From Anagrus nilaparvatae (lineage: Eukaryota > Arthropoda > Insecta > Hymenoptera > Mymaridae), in contig JAKSXM010000247.1 of the NCBI GenBank assembly GCA_022575985.1, positions 7,463,501-7,527,500 on the forward strand: a DNA stretch of 64,000 bases, given 5' to 3'. Positions 34,267-45,784 of this stretch are shown here, one piece after another. A program made the translations under genes and the position numbers. Position 1 is the first letter of the stretch; every line of letters begins with the position of its first letter. A model generated the notes under the pieces. The model was not told where the DNA came from. It did not search any database and saw only the letters and a program-made list of their open reading frames with translations.

Positions 34267-34442
34267 CAAAATTATTAGGATTATAAATCACTAAAAAATT
34301 ATAAGATATTATTAAAATAGACTAAAAACTACATAAATTAATTTCCCAAATTTATAAGCAAATTAGAACTTTAAAACTCCATAATGTGAAAATCTAGAGC
34401 CTAAAAAAAAGTAAAATATAAAGATAAATTGTTAAAGGCTAT

Positions 34443-35445
34443 TGTAACGAAGCATTTTTGCCACAAATGCACATATATATATTGCATTAATATGTATATA
34501 TATATATATATATATATGTGCATAAGCACGAAATAAGCCGCCCGTATACACACACAACCGACGGCAACTTATACTTTTTTTTTAAATTGAAAATTATCGC
34601 CGCCTGGCCCAGGGGGCAGTAACCGGCAGTTAAGAAAAAGAAGATTCCTACGGCGCAAGTATGTTGCGCCGGAAGAACGAGAGAAGAAAAGAAAAAAGAT
34701 CAGAGTGCGTTCAGCTAGCAACAGGTACACGCACGTACATTATATCATTACGAGTGACTCCGGATTAATAAAATTACTTAAAATTTTGGACCAAAAGTCA
34801 CGTAAAGCCCTTCCGGTTCGTAATTAATGACATTTAATTTAATTATTATAAAATAGTCGCGACTTAAAAATAAAGTGTCAGTAGATTATAAAGTGATACA
34901 TAAAAGTCAGTAAAACATGATCAACGACGGTCTTTCTTGAAGAAGCTTTTAGCAGCCGTCGAAGAGGTATAGAGTTTGACTCCCTCGAGCGTAACCTGCG
35001 AAAATAAATAATTCCACGAGAAGCCACAAGTCGTTGTCAACACATCAGCTGCAGCCGCCATCTCCGAGAGTTCTCCAAGAGTTCATCGAACCGGTAAAAT
35101 ATTACATGTGCTTCGGGTTCTGTGTGTGTGTGTGGGCGATACGGTGTATAATTTTAATAAGTGTAAATAAATAATAAAAAAGTTCATATTGAAATAATAA
35201 GCCTAAGGGCTATTCTTATATAATTCAAATAAATAAAAACATTTTTAATTGTAATAATTTAGAATTCTGTAGTTTATATTTTTAGTGCTTGTTCATATAT
35301 CCTCAAATTAACCCTTTTATTTAGAACTCCCCCTACTTTCCGAGGAGGTGATTTTCATGCGAGAGCTAGCCGAATAACAGGTAAGAAGAGGTTATTCCCC
35401 CGCATTATTGTTATTATTATGCAATAACTTTACCGGCGCGTGTCA
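34443..35445 (+). mobile_element. Candidate solo LTR
   Basis: The segment begins TGTAACGAAGC and can be closed at a CA (35444-35445). It is distinctly more GC-rich and unique compared with its satellite surroundings. It contains AATAAA-type signals, a GCGCAAGTATGTTGCGC inverted repeat, and an AT microsatellite (34492-34520). GTTAAAGGC before and GTTAAAAGGC after it are similar but not an exact duplication. Gypsy LTRs in insects often start TGTAACG. No internal retroviral genes adjoin it. It could instead be part of the foldback element's own centre. Confidence 0.45.
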
Positions 35446-35464
35446 GTTAAAAGGCGCTCTTTAA

Positions 35465-35860
35465 AAATTTATTAACGAATGTAATACCTCATTTATTTGA
35501 AAATATTGTAACCGGTGATATTTCACAATCATTATGGAATTAAGTAATTTTTTTTCAAAAATTTTTTCATAAAAAAATCTCAAACTATTTCGTTTTTTTT
35601 TTTTAATTTGGATGTAATACCTCATTTATTTCCATGAAAATACTTATATTTGAAAGTATGGTTTTTACTCGATATCTCGAATCTGATAATTAATTTTTTG
35701 AAAATTTTTTTCTCTTTGGACTTAGTACCTAATTTATTTCTATAAGAGTACTAGTTTTAGAAAGTTCGTTTATAGTCATTTTTGGATCTGGTACAGAATT
35801 TTTTTAAAATTTTTTCTCATGATAAACAAAAAAATTTTTTTAACTGATATGGTGATATTT
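35465..35860 (-). repeat. Inverted copy of the 155-bp repeat array
   Basis: TAATACCTCATTTATTTCCATG, TTAGTACCTAATTTATTTC and the AACCGGTGATATTTCAC junction are reverse complements of the left-arm units. About 2.5 monomers are present, so the two arms are very unequal in length. Confidence 0.8.
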
Positions 35861-35929
35861 GAGGCACATTGAAGTATTAAGCTCATTGTTTGAGGAACGT
35901 TAGTGCCAGCTAGTTGGCAGGGTATTTTT

Positions 35930-36590
35930 ACTTATGGTAAGTAATGAAATCGAAAAGTAAAATGGCTAACAAGATTATGGATATTTGTTTTTCTTCTAAC
36001 CAATTATTAGAATTATTCCTGAAAATTTCAGGAATCTTTTTTTTAATAATTTTTTTCTTCTATCTCTTTTAGAAAAAAAAATATCTACAATTGAAATATA
36101 AACACATCTGATCAGAAGAGCTATTTTTAAGAAGCTAAAATAAATAATTTTTTTCCAAGAGATATAAAAACTTGAAATTTTTAGAAATATTTCTGATCAT
36201 TGTCTAGAAGAAGAGTAAATAATCATTATTTCTTTGCAATTTTACTTTTCAATTTCACTGTTTAACTTAATTTCTTAAAAATAGCTCTTCAGGTCACATA
36301 TGATTATATTTCTATTGTAAATACTTTTTTTCTAAAAGATATACAAACCTGAAATTTTCAGAAATAATTCTAATCATTGGTTTGAAGATCAGCAAATAAT
36401 CATTATTTTCTTAGCTGTTTCGCTTTTCAGTTTCAATAGTTAACTTAGTTTTTTATAAATAGTAAACAAAAATTTGTACCAGGAAAATTAGGTATTGAAA
36501 TTTAAAACTTAAAAATATAATTATCATTTTCTTTTCTTCAAACCATTGATTAGAATTACTCCTTAAAAATTCAGGCTATTGTCTCTTTTT
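35930..36590. repeat. Diverged repeat of about 175 bp
   Basis: Segments around 36,175 and 36,350 both read GAAATTTT-AGAAAT-ATTCT then AGTAAATAATCATTATTT. A related copy in inverse orientation lies at 35,939-36,030 and a partial one at 36,490-36,570. There is no coding potential. Confidence 0.5.
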
Positions 36591-38752
36591 TTGTCGTTTT
36601 TGGCAGTTATGGTGGAGAGAAAAGGAAAATAAACGAACTACGGTGACAAAACAGTAATTTTATTAAATATTTTTAGCTTAGAAAAAAGTTGCAGGACTTG
36701 GAACTCAAAAAACTGAATACTATTTAATGTGGGGAATTGAGCCTCTTAAAAGAAATGCAATTAAGGTATTTTGGGACTTTGTAAATAAAAACAAAAACCA
36801 ATTTTTTATGTTAAAATATTTTATTTTATTGTTATTGAAGACTTTAATATGAGAATCAAACAAAATTATTAACTTCCATAAAAATTTGAATAATTTGAAT
36901 TAATGACCTCTACGAACAAAATCGATGTTGTGTATTACATGAAAATTTTTTTCGAATTTTTTGATCCCCATGGGATTTTTATCAAGGCTAGAATAAATAT
37001 AATAGATTACAAAAAAATATATAATTTAGTACATACATTTTTTGCATGAAACATATAAAAGATGGAAGTCAATGTGACAATACTGTTATAAATATCAGAT
37101 AAATATTGCATTGTGCATAAAAATCGTTCATAGAGTTATAAAAACATAATCTGCGAAAATAGGATGTCAATTATTTATATATAATAAAAGAAAAAACTTA
37201 TAACCGGTTTGTGTAAATACAATCAAAATGCAATGAACATGTTTACTTATAGCTGAGCATAGACACACAAATTACAATAAAATTTGCTATTTTTGTAATT
37301 TGCAATTACTACCTTCACTAAATGTTAAGATTCTAAACTCAAAGTAATCTGATTCGCTAAACGCGTATTATTCTAGGTCCCTAAATCAAAAATATTCTAT
37401 GCCCCTAAACCCAGATTATTCCAAGTGCTTTTTTACCTCCTCCCTTAAATCGTACATATTTGACCCCCCCCTCCCTTAATAGGATATATTTGACTCTTCC
37501 CCCTTCTTTCTCAGATTTCCAGGTACCCCTTCCTATTTTTCAGGTGCCCCAACCAATTTCTCAGGTACCCCTCCCTATAAACATGTTCCATGTTAATAAA
37601 TAAATTTTGAGGTTAACCTAATTATGTAAATTATAGTAAAATATTAAATATTGAGAAAGAACTGTGAAGGTTGATTAGCACCGATTTAAATTACGATAGA
37701 GATCCGTATAACTTTATAAGGGGCTTCATCTTATTTGCAAGCACGATGCTGCGTGTTATCGACAGTTGATGAGACACACCGTTTATAAACGATAAACACC
37801 GTGTATAAAGACACACCGTGAATAAAGTCAAAGCGCACAACGAGCTTGTTATAATTTTAAGTCCCATAAAAATTTTTTTATATTGATTTAATTAAAAAAG
37901 GAAATATTATTACAGTTAAAGAATTTATTAATTTTTATCTTTCAATCAATGCGAGTATGAAATTAAAAAAAAAATTTCTAAGCCTTTTCAATCTTTCACA
38001 ATAGCACCCAGCTATAAATTCTTATAAGTTATAACATAAGTTTATAACATATGTTTTAACATATGTTTTAAAATATGTTTTAACATGTGCTTTATTAGAA
38101 TGGGTTAACATTATTTAACATGAAAAATTTAACATGTAAAAATTAACATGAAAAAATTAACATGAAAAATGAACATGAAAAGTTAACATAACAAACTATA
38201 ATAAATAATTTCCCAGGTAAGCTTTTCTTTTGCTTTCGAAACCAGCATTTTTTTTAAACTGGAGAAAAGAGTATAAAATTTCCTAACTCTCTCGGTCTCT
38301 CAAATTAGAAAATTGCGACCCAGAAGGTTATACACCCCCAAAAATAAAAATTATGAAAGCACGATGAACTGTAAATATATTTTAATATGTTTTGGGACAT
38401 TTGACACACAAATAAATTTTATAACCAGTTTGTGTAAACACAACCCTACTTACAGCTGCGGTTGAGGTTTAATACATAAATGTTACACAACATAACGTTA
38501 CATTACAATATAATTTGTTATTCGTATAATTTGAAATTATCAAAAAAAGGTTAAAGTGCCAACTATTTCCATCACATTTCAATGATGGTTGAAAATGAAA
38601 CTTCAGAGGGGTTAATTTTAGCTGAACCGCTATTTTCATGGCCATCGTAGGCGAAAATACTAAATAATTAGGGCAAAAAAAAGTTTTTTTAGTATCTTGA
38701 AAATATCTCGTTAACAGTTCAAAATACAAAAAATTTACTTGAATAAAAAAAT
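36591..38752. other. No gene; polypyrimidine and AACATG repeat patches
   Basis: 37,380-37,580 is C/T-rich with repeated CAGGTACCCCT-like units. 37,770-37,850 has three ACACCGT-TATAAA motifs. 38,040-38,200 has about ten (A)ACATATG or TTAACATGAAAA units. A possible short exon-like frame near 36,680-36,765 was considered and not accepted. Confidence 0.45.
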
Positions 38753-39110
38753 GATACTTGCTGAAAGACTACTTACGGGACCAGAGTCTGCTCTACGACA
38801 CGCTCGATGGCAGGCGGAAGAGGGTTTTGAGAGAGTGCATTGCTCTAGGCTCTGTTCTCGGACCGGATTTGTGAAATGCCTTTTACGAAGACCTGTTGCG
38901 CGTTCACCTCCTTTTCTTTGATTTTCATTGATTGGGTGCACTGAACACGCGGCCCTAACAATAACTGATACGGGCATGCAAGTGACCTAGGAGAGGTTGA
39001 ATCTAGTAATGAGACAGTTGAATCTCCGTATGGGCGAGCAGGGGCTCCAGCTTACGATACCGAAAACGGAGATCGTACTGCAGACCTGTCGAAGTGTTCC
39101 CACTGACATT
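38753..39110 (+). pseudogene. R1-like LINE reverse transcriptase fragment with internal deletion
   Basis: The plus strand reads LLKDYLRDQSLLYDTLDGRR, then ALGSVLGPDL (RT motif B, with the usual A-Q-G changed). After a stop and about 80 bp of unrecognisable sequence it gives VMRQLNLRMGEQGLQLTIPK and TEIVL, which in R1 elements follow the YADD motif. The catalytic YADD block is therefore lost between the two. The fragment is GC-rich relative to its surroundings. Both ends are truncated. Confidence 0.8.
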
Positions 39111-39680
39111 ATTGACATCATGAAATTATATATACTCACTATTTATCTAAGAAATTAAGCAATCGAATTAAAATTAAAAAAAAAATAGCTACCGAAAATT
39201 TACGAAAAAAAGTTAAATTTTTAACATTTTACACAGCTAAAAATGCCCTATGGTAATTATACAAAATTTTCGTAAATTAACAAAAAGTCGTAATTTTGCG
39301 AAATTTTCGTAATTTTACAATTTTTTTAGTAAATTTACGAATTTTTTTAATAAATGAAAAATGTTTTTGTTGTAAATTTACGATTTTTCAGATGTAAATA
39401 TACTACAAAAATTTATAAATTAACGATCCTCTCGTATATTTACGGAAAAAATCGTAAAATCACGATTTTTTGTAAATTTACTAACGATTGAAAATTTACG
39501 ATTTGTTTAGTAAATATGCAATTTTTTTAGTAAAATTACGACAAGTTCGTAATTTTACGATAATTTTGTATATTTATGATAGTGTTTTTTGAAAGTGTAT
39601 GCAAAATTTCTATATTATAAAATTTAGAGAAATAAAAGGAAAATCAGGATATAATTTATTTTATTTTCGTTGAATTTTAG
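39111..39680. repeat. Low-complexity TTTACGA/TCGTAAA repeat block
   Basis: From about 39,190 to 39,560 the sequence is packed with TCGTAAATTTACGA-like short inverted motifs, framed by TTTACACAGCTAAAAATG on the left and TTTTTTGAAAGTGTATG on the right. It is similar in style to the TAGTAA patch at 21.5-21.8 kb. It ends with TTGAATTTTAG, a plausible splice acceptor for the next gene remnant. Confidence 0.5.
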
Positions 39681-42455
39681 ATATTTGAAATGGGTACAGT
39701 TATCTGGTTGTAACAAGGACAAAATTAATAAAAAAATTAATTCAAGCTACAGTTGTGCAAAACATTTTCCTGAAAATATGTTACCAATAAATTATTCAAA
39801 AATAGATTAAAAAATAATGCCATCCCAATAATAAATAGCAATTTAAGTAATCATCCGGATTTTGAACCAAACGACAAAATAATGGTTCCTGCTTCATCGA
39901 ATAATAAAATTATTAAATCAATATTAAGTCCTGAATTATCTATTATAAATAATATGCCTACAAAAACTGCCGATCAATGCCAATTAGAACCAGCTTTTTT
40001 AAATATATCACCCTCAATATCACCTCGAAAAAGACATTTAACCCAAAGTAATGATTCAAACAACGATTCAAACAAACGCCAATGTATGACTACTGAATGC
40101 GATTTACAAAGCCAAAGTATATATTTTCAAAGCCAAAGTAATCATTCAAACGAGAGTTCAAATATGCGCCAGTCAATGGCTACTAAATGTGATTCTCCAA
40201 GCCGATCAGATCCTGTTTCTGAAAATTTTTCACGAAAAAGAAAGTTGGGCCAAAGCATTGAAACAAATGAAAAAGAATGTTCGATTAAAAAATATGATGC
40301 CCAAACTCAAACAGAACCAGCTCTATCCAATGACACTCCAAGAAAAAAAAAACTGCGTCAAAGCCTAGAATCATCTAAACTTCAATGCAGGAAGATTGAA
40401 AACAAGCTTGGAAGAATCGGATGCCTTGTTAGAAAAGTGTACATTAGCTGATTTTCAGGCATTATGTACTAGATTTTTAAGTCCTACTTCTGCAGAATTT
40501 ACGAAAGTTCAAGCAGAAGTAAACTTAAAAAAACCTAAAGGTAGAAGGTACAGTAGAAAATTTAAATTGTTATGCTTAAAATTATATTTCAGTAGCCTAA
40601 GGACATATGAAGTCTTGAATGGGCTGTTCTTTTTGCCTCATAAAAACACTTTAAGAAAAATGATACAACATTTAAAATTACCTCCAGGTTTGAATAATTC
40701 TGTTTTCAATTTCTTGTATTATATAAATTTAAATAATAAAGATATGCAAAATTATGTTATTATATGTTGTGATGAAATGGCAATTAAAGCAAATCTTGCT
40801 TATAATAGTAGTAGAGACGAAGTAGTTGGTTTTGAAGACTTAGGAGATGGGTTGAAAGTGCCAAAGCCAGCTTGCAAAGCAGCAGTAATTATGGTTCGAG
40901 GCTTATTTAAAAATTATAAATACCCATTAGGTTACTTTTTTTGAATTCTGACTTTGAACCTAAAAAATTATCGGAAATAATTAAATCATGCATTAGCAAA
41001 TTACAAGCTATAGGGTTAAAAGTTATTGCATTTACTACAGATATGGCAGAAAATTTAAAAAACACCGTTAAAAATTTAGGCGTAACTAACAAAAAACAAA
41101 AATTTTTTAGTTAATGAACAAAAAACTTATTATTTTTCTGAAATTCCCCACGTTTTTAAAGGGATGAGAAATATTATGCTAAAAAATTATTTATTTCAAG
41201 GTAATCAAATTATTTGCTGGGATTATATCAAAGAAATTTATGAATTAGAGAAATTAAAAAATGATAAATTGGCCCCTAAATTAACATCAGTTCATATCAA
41301 CCCAAATAGTTTCGAAAAAATGAAAGTGAAATATGCTGTCCAGGCACTTAGCCACGCTGTTTATAGTGCTTTGATGACACTTATAAGTTTGCAAAAGATT
41401 CCAACGCTGTCTTTTCATACTGCAACTTTTTTTGATAATATGAATAAGACTTTTGATATTTTTAACTAATCTTCTAAGTATGGTGTTACTAAATATCATC
41501 ACGCTTATAGTGATTCAGAAGAACAAAAAAATTAAAAAAAAAAAAATAAGAGTACGTTAGCAAAATACAAGCAATATCTAAATTAAAAAATAAAAACGTT
41601 ACAAATTATTTTACTAGTTTTAAAGCATGGATTCATAATATTGATTCTTTAGAAACCTCGGATTTTTTAGAATGGAAAAAAAGTAAAAAAGAATTTCCAG
41701 AAATCGATTATATACGTACGCGAAAATTAAATCAAGATCCTGTAGAAAATTTTTTTGGAAAAGTTAGAGCAGGGATCGGGCATGGATATAACCCAACTAG
41801 TGTTCAATTTATTTTCGTATATGCAGTAGACTGTTTAAACATTGAAACTGGAAATTGTTCAATAGATAAAGATAAGAATGTTTTTGAGAAAATTTTAGCT
41901 GATCTCCCAAAAGAAAAGTATGAAAATATTCTCAGAGCCGAGCTTGAAAGTAGTTGTCAAAATAATATACAAAAAACCCTTTTTTCGGAGCTTACAACAG
42001 AAGATAATGATTATAGAAACAATAGCGTTACTCAAGGAAATGCGTTTAAATATATTTGTGGATATTTAATAGGAAATGTTTACAAAAACACTCCCCCAAG
42101 AACACAAAATGTGAAACATGCTTTAAATACACTTCTGCTTACACTAATTTTGAAATCAATTCATATTTATGTTTTTTTAAAGCTCATGAAAAAACTCAAT
42201 CAAAATTATTTGGTGGGTTATTCATGCCCGATGCGGAATTTATATCATACATAAAAAAATTAAAAAATGCATTTTTTAAAAATTTTCTGGACTTAGTATT
42301 GAAGCCAGGTTTCGTGTCAAATATGTATGAAATTATGAAAAACATAAAATTTGATCACCCATGCCCGAATTTCCCAAAAAAATATTTAATAATTTTATTC
42401 GTACGAGTACGTCTATTTTATACATTAAAATTTATTAATCAGAATTTCCAAACGT
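39681..42455 (+). pseudogene. P-element/THAP9-like transposase, multiply broken
   Basis: After an acceptor at 39680, YLKWVQLSGC and SSYSCAKHF match the second half of a THAP zinc finger; the first exon with its initial Cys pair is missing. A low-complexity linker (39,882-40,390) follows. The transposase core then reads KPKGRRYSRKFKLLCLKLYF, VIICCDEMAIKANLAYN (catalytic Asp), ACKAAVIMVRGLFK and YPLGYFF. It continues with IPHVFKGMRN, a GTP-binding/insertion-like segment, and RTRKLNQDPVENFFGKVRAG and YICGYL at the C-terminus. The frame is broken near 39,810, 40,395-40,450, 40,942, 41,115, 41,467, 41,535 and 42,070. Full P-type proteins are about 750-900 residues; most of that length is represented. 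No 31-bp TIRs were found. Confidence 0.9.
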
Positions 42456-42959
42456 AGTCTGGACATAAAAAAGTTATTATATTAAATAATAAATAGCTTT
42501 TAAAAAATAGATAAATAGTAGTTTTTTAAGTTATGTAAAATTGTGGAGTCAAATGTATTTCCTATGTATTTATATGTATTGTATACGTAAGCTCATAATA
42601 ATAAACTAGCTGAGTGGCCTCGCGATGCTCGGCTTAACCAAATAAAAAGTCTTGTGCATTAATTTTTTTATATTTTAATCATATGTAGTTAATTATAATA
42701 AATTTAATCATACGTGATTAAAATGCAATTTAATTTTATTTAAAAATGAATGAGAACAGAATTAATTTTATGCTTCTAAAATTAACAAAAAAATTTTATA
42801 ATTCATATTAAGAAAAAGTTACATGATTATTTATAAATATTTATAACTAATGAGGTATATTTTATAACATAAATAATTATTGATAATAAATAATAATTGA
42901 AAATAAAATATAGTGATATGCAGTTTTTTTAACAAAATTTGCAGTTTTTTTCATATTGT
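42456..42959. other. No gene seen
   Basis: AT-rich sequence downstream of the P-like remnant. A weak inverted pair AATCATATG-TAGTTAATT / AATTTAATCATACGTGATT sits near 42,680-42,725. Nothing else is supported. Confidence 0.45.
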
Positions 42960-43570
42960 AGATAATTAATATTTAAATATTTTCTATTTTCATATTCATC
43001 ACAACTGATATTGTAGACAATCAATATGAATTTGACTATAATTTTTTATTGTTCATAAATAGGACAGGCGATATCCATTTCACTCTATGGTGAAATTTTT
43101 GGGATTTTCCATATATAAAACAACTAACAATATAGATTGAAATTTTTACTGTTTTTTTATATTTTAGACAATCAATATGAATTTTACTCTGGAGTGAAAT
43201 ATTTATTATTTTTTTTTTTTTTTCATAAATAGGACAGAAGATATTCATTTTACTCTATAGTGAAATTTTTTGGGTTTTTTCTTATATAAAACAGTCAACA
43301 ATATAGATTGAAATTTTTTCAGTTTTTTCATATTGTTGACAATCAATATGAATTTTAATATCGAGTGAAACTTTTATAATATTTTTTATAAACTTTTATA
43401 ATTTTTATAATATTTTCATAAATAGAACAGCCGATATCCATTATACTCTATATATGGTTAAATTTTTGAATTTTTTCATATATAAAACAACTAACATTAT
43501 AGATTGAAATTTTTGATGTTTTTTTATATTGCAGAGAATCAATATTAATTTTACTCTAGAGTGAAATATT
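42960..43570 (+). repeat. Tandem repeat, 150-185 bp units, about 4 copies
   Basis: CAATCAATATGAATTTTACTC recurs at about 43,018, 43,168, 43,341 and 43,527. Each copy is followed by GAGTGAAATATTTAT, CATAAATAGGACAG, GATATCCATTT and AACAATATAGATTGAAATTTTT. Related sequence in reverse orientation lies at about 45,960-46,150, so this array looks like one arm of a larger inverted structure. Confidence 0.7.
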
Positions 43571-43780
43571 TATGATTTTGGTTCCTCATAGAGGACCCAT
43601 TGTTTTAGGTGAAATTTTTATTTCTGATTTTTTGACATATACGCACGTTTTGAGATCTCAGGATTCTAAAAACCAGTTTTTAAAAAAATTATGTATGTGT
43701 GTGTGTGTGAGTGTATGTATGTAAGTATGTATATAGCACTGTCACCGGTGATATTTCACAACCAATATGACATTAAAAAA
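43571..43780 (-). repeat. Second copy of the hairpin/CA core
   Basis: GGTTCCTCATAGAGGACCC (degraded hairpin), ACGCACGTTTTGAGATC, ACCAGTTTTTAAAAAAATT, a GT-rich run and CACCGGTGATATTTCACAA occur in the reverse order and orientation of 34081-34266 and its flank. Conservation of the whole block between two satellite-bearing structures indicates one element family. Confidence 0.7.
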
Positions 43781-44205
43781 GTAAAAATAATATTTTATTG
43801 ACCAGAATTGGAGCTGAACTTAATTTTTTATTGTTTCAAATTATTTAAAATAAATAAAACAATACAAATTAATTTGATGTGTAACAATTTTTTTATTTCA
43901 CAATATTTCACCAACAAATCCGTTGGCCTCTTCAGGTGATCTGAATACAAAAATTATATAATTTTTTCTTAATTACTAATGAACAATATGAGAATTTAAA
44001 AACATTTTTATATTTACAATGTGTTAAAATTACATAAAAATACTTGTTTTTTTGAGCTATGCGACACTGGGTGCTGCCGACATGAGACTAATTATTTTTT
44101 ATTTTTTAAAAAAATCTTTGAAAAAATCTTTATAGATACATTAAATAGCCATATGTTTTTCATCATATTTCTTTAATATACGTATCAAATGTATTTGAAT
44201 ATTTA
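43781..44205. other. Penelope 3' flank, no gene
   Basis: On the minus strand, CTGAAGAGGCCAACGGATTT at 43,935 continues into GTTGGTGAAA, which can form a stem with GCCAAC/GTTGGT. The rest is AT-rich. A GC-richer stretch near 44,050-44,080 (TGGGTGCTGCCGACATG) has no recognised function. Confidence 0.4.
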
Positions 44206-45240
44206 TTAACGTGGGACTATGACATTTTTGTATATAGAATTAAACGACCCGGCATTCTCATTTTCATTTATCGTATTATTAAATTTATTGATATACACCG
44301 CTTCCGAAAATTTTCTTGTTCTAAAATCTGGTTCCGTGTCTAATATCACGATATTGTTAAAATCCATATTATGCAACAGTTTGCAATGATTAGGTATTGG
44401 TTTATCTAGCTTTTTCTTGATGTCTTTCAAATGGCCCTCCATCCGTTTAAAAATTCTACGTTTAGTTTCACCAATATATGACACATCACAATCCGCACAG
44501 TCTATTTTATAGACTACGTTGGTGTATTTTTTCTTCTTTTTTCTTCTTATTTTTATATGCTGTGATACCACCTTCATGTTCATTAATTCTTACCAAGGCT
44601 TCTCTTTTGCTCTGTCCAATGTAGGTTTTGTCACATTCATCACATTCAAAATTGTATACTACATTAGTCTGAATGTTTTTTGAAAATTTATCTTTACCTT
44701 TAGTTATTATGTTACCCATTTTATTGATAATTTTAGGTATAGTTATGATATTATATTTCTTTAACATTTTAGAGATATTATAATACATTCTGCCTACAAG
44801 TGGAAGACAAACTTTTGGTAATTTTGATAAAATCCTTATGTGGTAATCAATTCCCTCATTATCACAGTTATTATTATTATTATCAGTGTTTTGAAGCAAG
44901 TTATTTCTATATTCGATGGAATTTAGTCTTAATATAATATCAGTCAATAGTCTTAATATCTTTTCTTAATATAAAAATCAATAAATTTATTTGGATATTT
45001 ATTTTGCAGAAGTAATTCTTTGGCAATAGCTATATTCTCTGAGTGAAAACAGTCATTGGAAAGTAAAATGGCTCTGTCAACCAAATTATATATCATTCCT
45101 ATTTTTTGTGCTTTTGTGTGATTTGAGTCAAAATTTAAAAAACGATTGGAATTGGAAGGTTTTCTAAACCAATTATGTAATAAAGTGTTGTTATTTCTAA
45201 TTAGAGTGACATTCAAAAAATTAATTTTTCTGTGATATTT
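44206..45240 (-). pseudogene. Penelope-like element, RT thumb plus GIY-YIG endonuclease, broken
   Basis: Minus-strand frames in order: NFLNVTLIRNNN, LLHNWFRKPSNSNRFLNFDS and VDRAILLSND (45,240-44,953) match the end of a Penelope RT. VCLPLVGRMYYNISKMLKKY is the usual linker before the endonuclease. VVYNFECDECDKTYIGQSKR is a Cys-x2-Cys plus GIY-YIG start, followed after a frame change in an A-rich run (44,507-44,583) by a second, different VVYKIDCADCDVSYIGETKR and the rest of the domain to 44206. Penelope-like elements combine such an RT with a GIY-YIG nuclease to integrate. The RT catalytic palm is missing. Two consecutive GIY-YIG starts are unusual. Confidence 0.85.
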
Positions 45241-45784
45241 TAGTTTTTAACTATTTACACTTATTAATATTAAAAATATTCTAATAATATGACTTGTGGT
45301 AAGATAATATAAATGCAATTCAGTCTATTTTTATCATAATTTATTAAAAAAATTTTTCATTTTTATAGGATACTTTTTAAATATCTACAAATTTATTTAT
45401 TTATTAATTTTTGACAAAATATTGACTAAGAGAATCAATATTCTCAATATGTAATATAAATTGTAAACATTTGAGTAAGCGAAAAAAAATTTTTTTGTGT
45501 CCATATTATTAAATTACTTATTATATTTTTATTAAAAAATTCATTATATTTTTTAGCTTGAAAGGATCTTAATCGATCGAAACGTCGTCAAAAATAAAAA
45601 ATTTTTAAACATCTTTCACTCGTAAAAATCATTTTACCAACTTTACCACATCTTATCAATACTTTACAACGAGTTGTAATTTCAATTGCATTGAAATATT
45701 AGTAATTAATTTAACAGAAACTATACCTCACTTTAGTTTTATTTCGAAAAGTGTCCTTTTTTATAGAAAAGTTGTAATGTCAAT
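45241..45784. other. AT-rich, no gene
   Basis: It contains GATCGAAACGTCGTC at about 45,577-45,591, resembling terminal sequences of Penelope-like elements. Otherwise it is featureless. Confidence 0.4.

Larger units (their letters stand above)
31570..35929. mobile_element. Large foldback-type element with higher-order repeat arms
   Basis: The terminal inverted repeat AAAAATACCCTGCCAACTAG continues through CTAGCTGGCACT and GTTCCTCAAACAATG on both ends (31570 and 35929), about 45 bp with few mismatches. The left arm holds a tandem array (32390-34080) and the right arm holds the same units in reverse (35465-35860). The two array ends meet at GTGAAATATCACCG/CGGTGATATTTCAC around a centre that contains a hairpin/CA core and a possible solo LTR. 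No transposase is encoded. The architecture resembles Foldback elements, whose long TIRs consist of tandem repeats. Confidence 0.75.

Noticed and set aside
33952..34269. Open frames over the CA microsatellite
   Set aside because: They consist of Thr-His or Cys-Val dipeptides encoded by the repeat on either strand.
34443..35445. Exact 6-bp AAAGGC duplication around the LTR-like segment
   Set aside because: Using it would place the ends at TATTG...GTTA rather than TG...CA, so it is more likely coincidence. The solo LTR call is kept at low confidence.
36678..36765. Possible exon reading KKVAGLGTQKTEYYLMWGIE
   Set aside because: It is short, I cannot match it to a family, and the acceptor and donor are weak. 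It does not resemble the FHA exon expected after the MCRS1 exon.
38735..38977. Minus-strand frame over the LINE fragment
   Set aside because: It is the antisense shadow of a recognisable plus-strand RT fragment.
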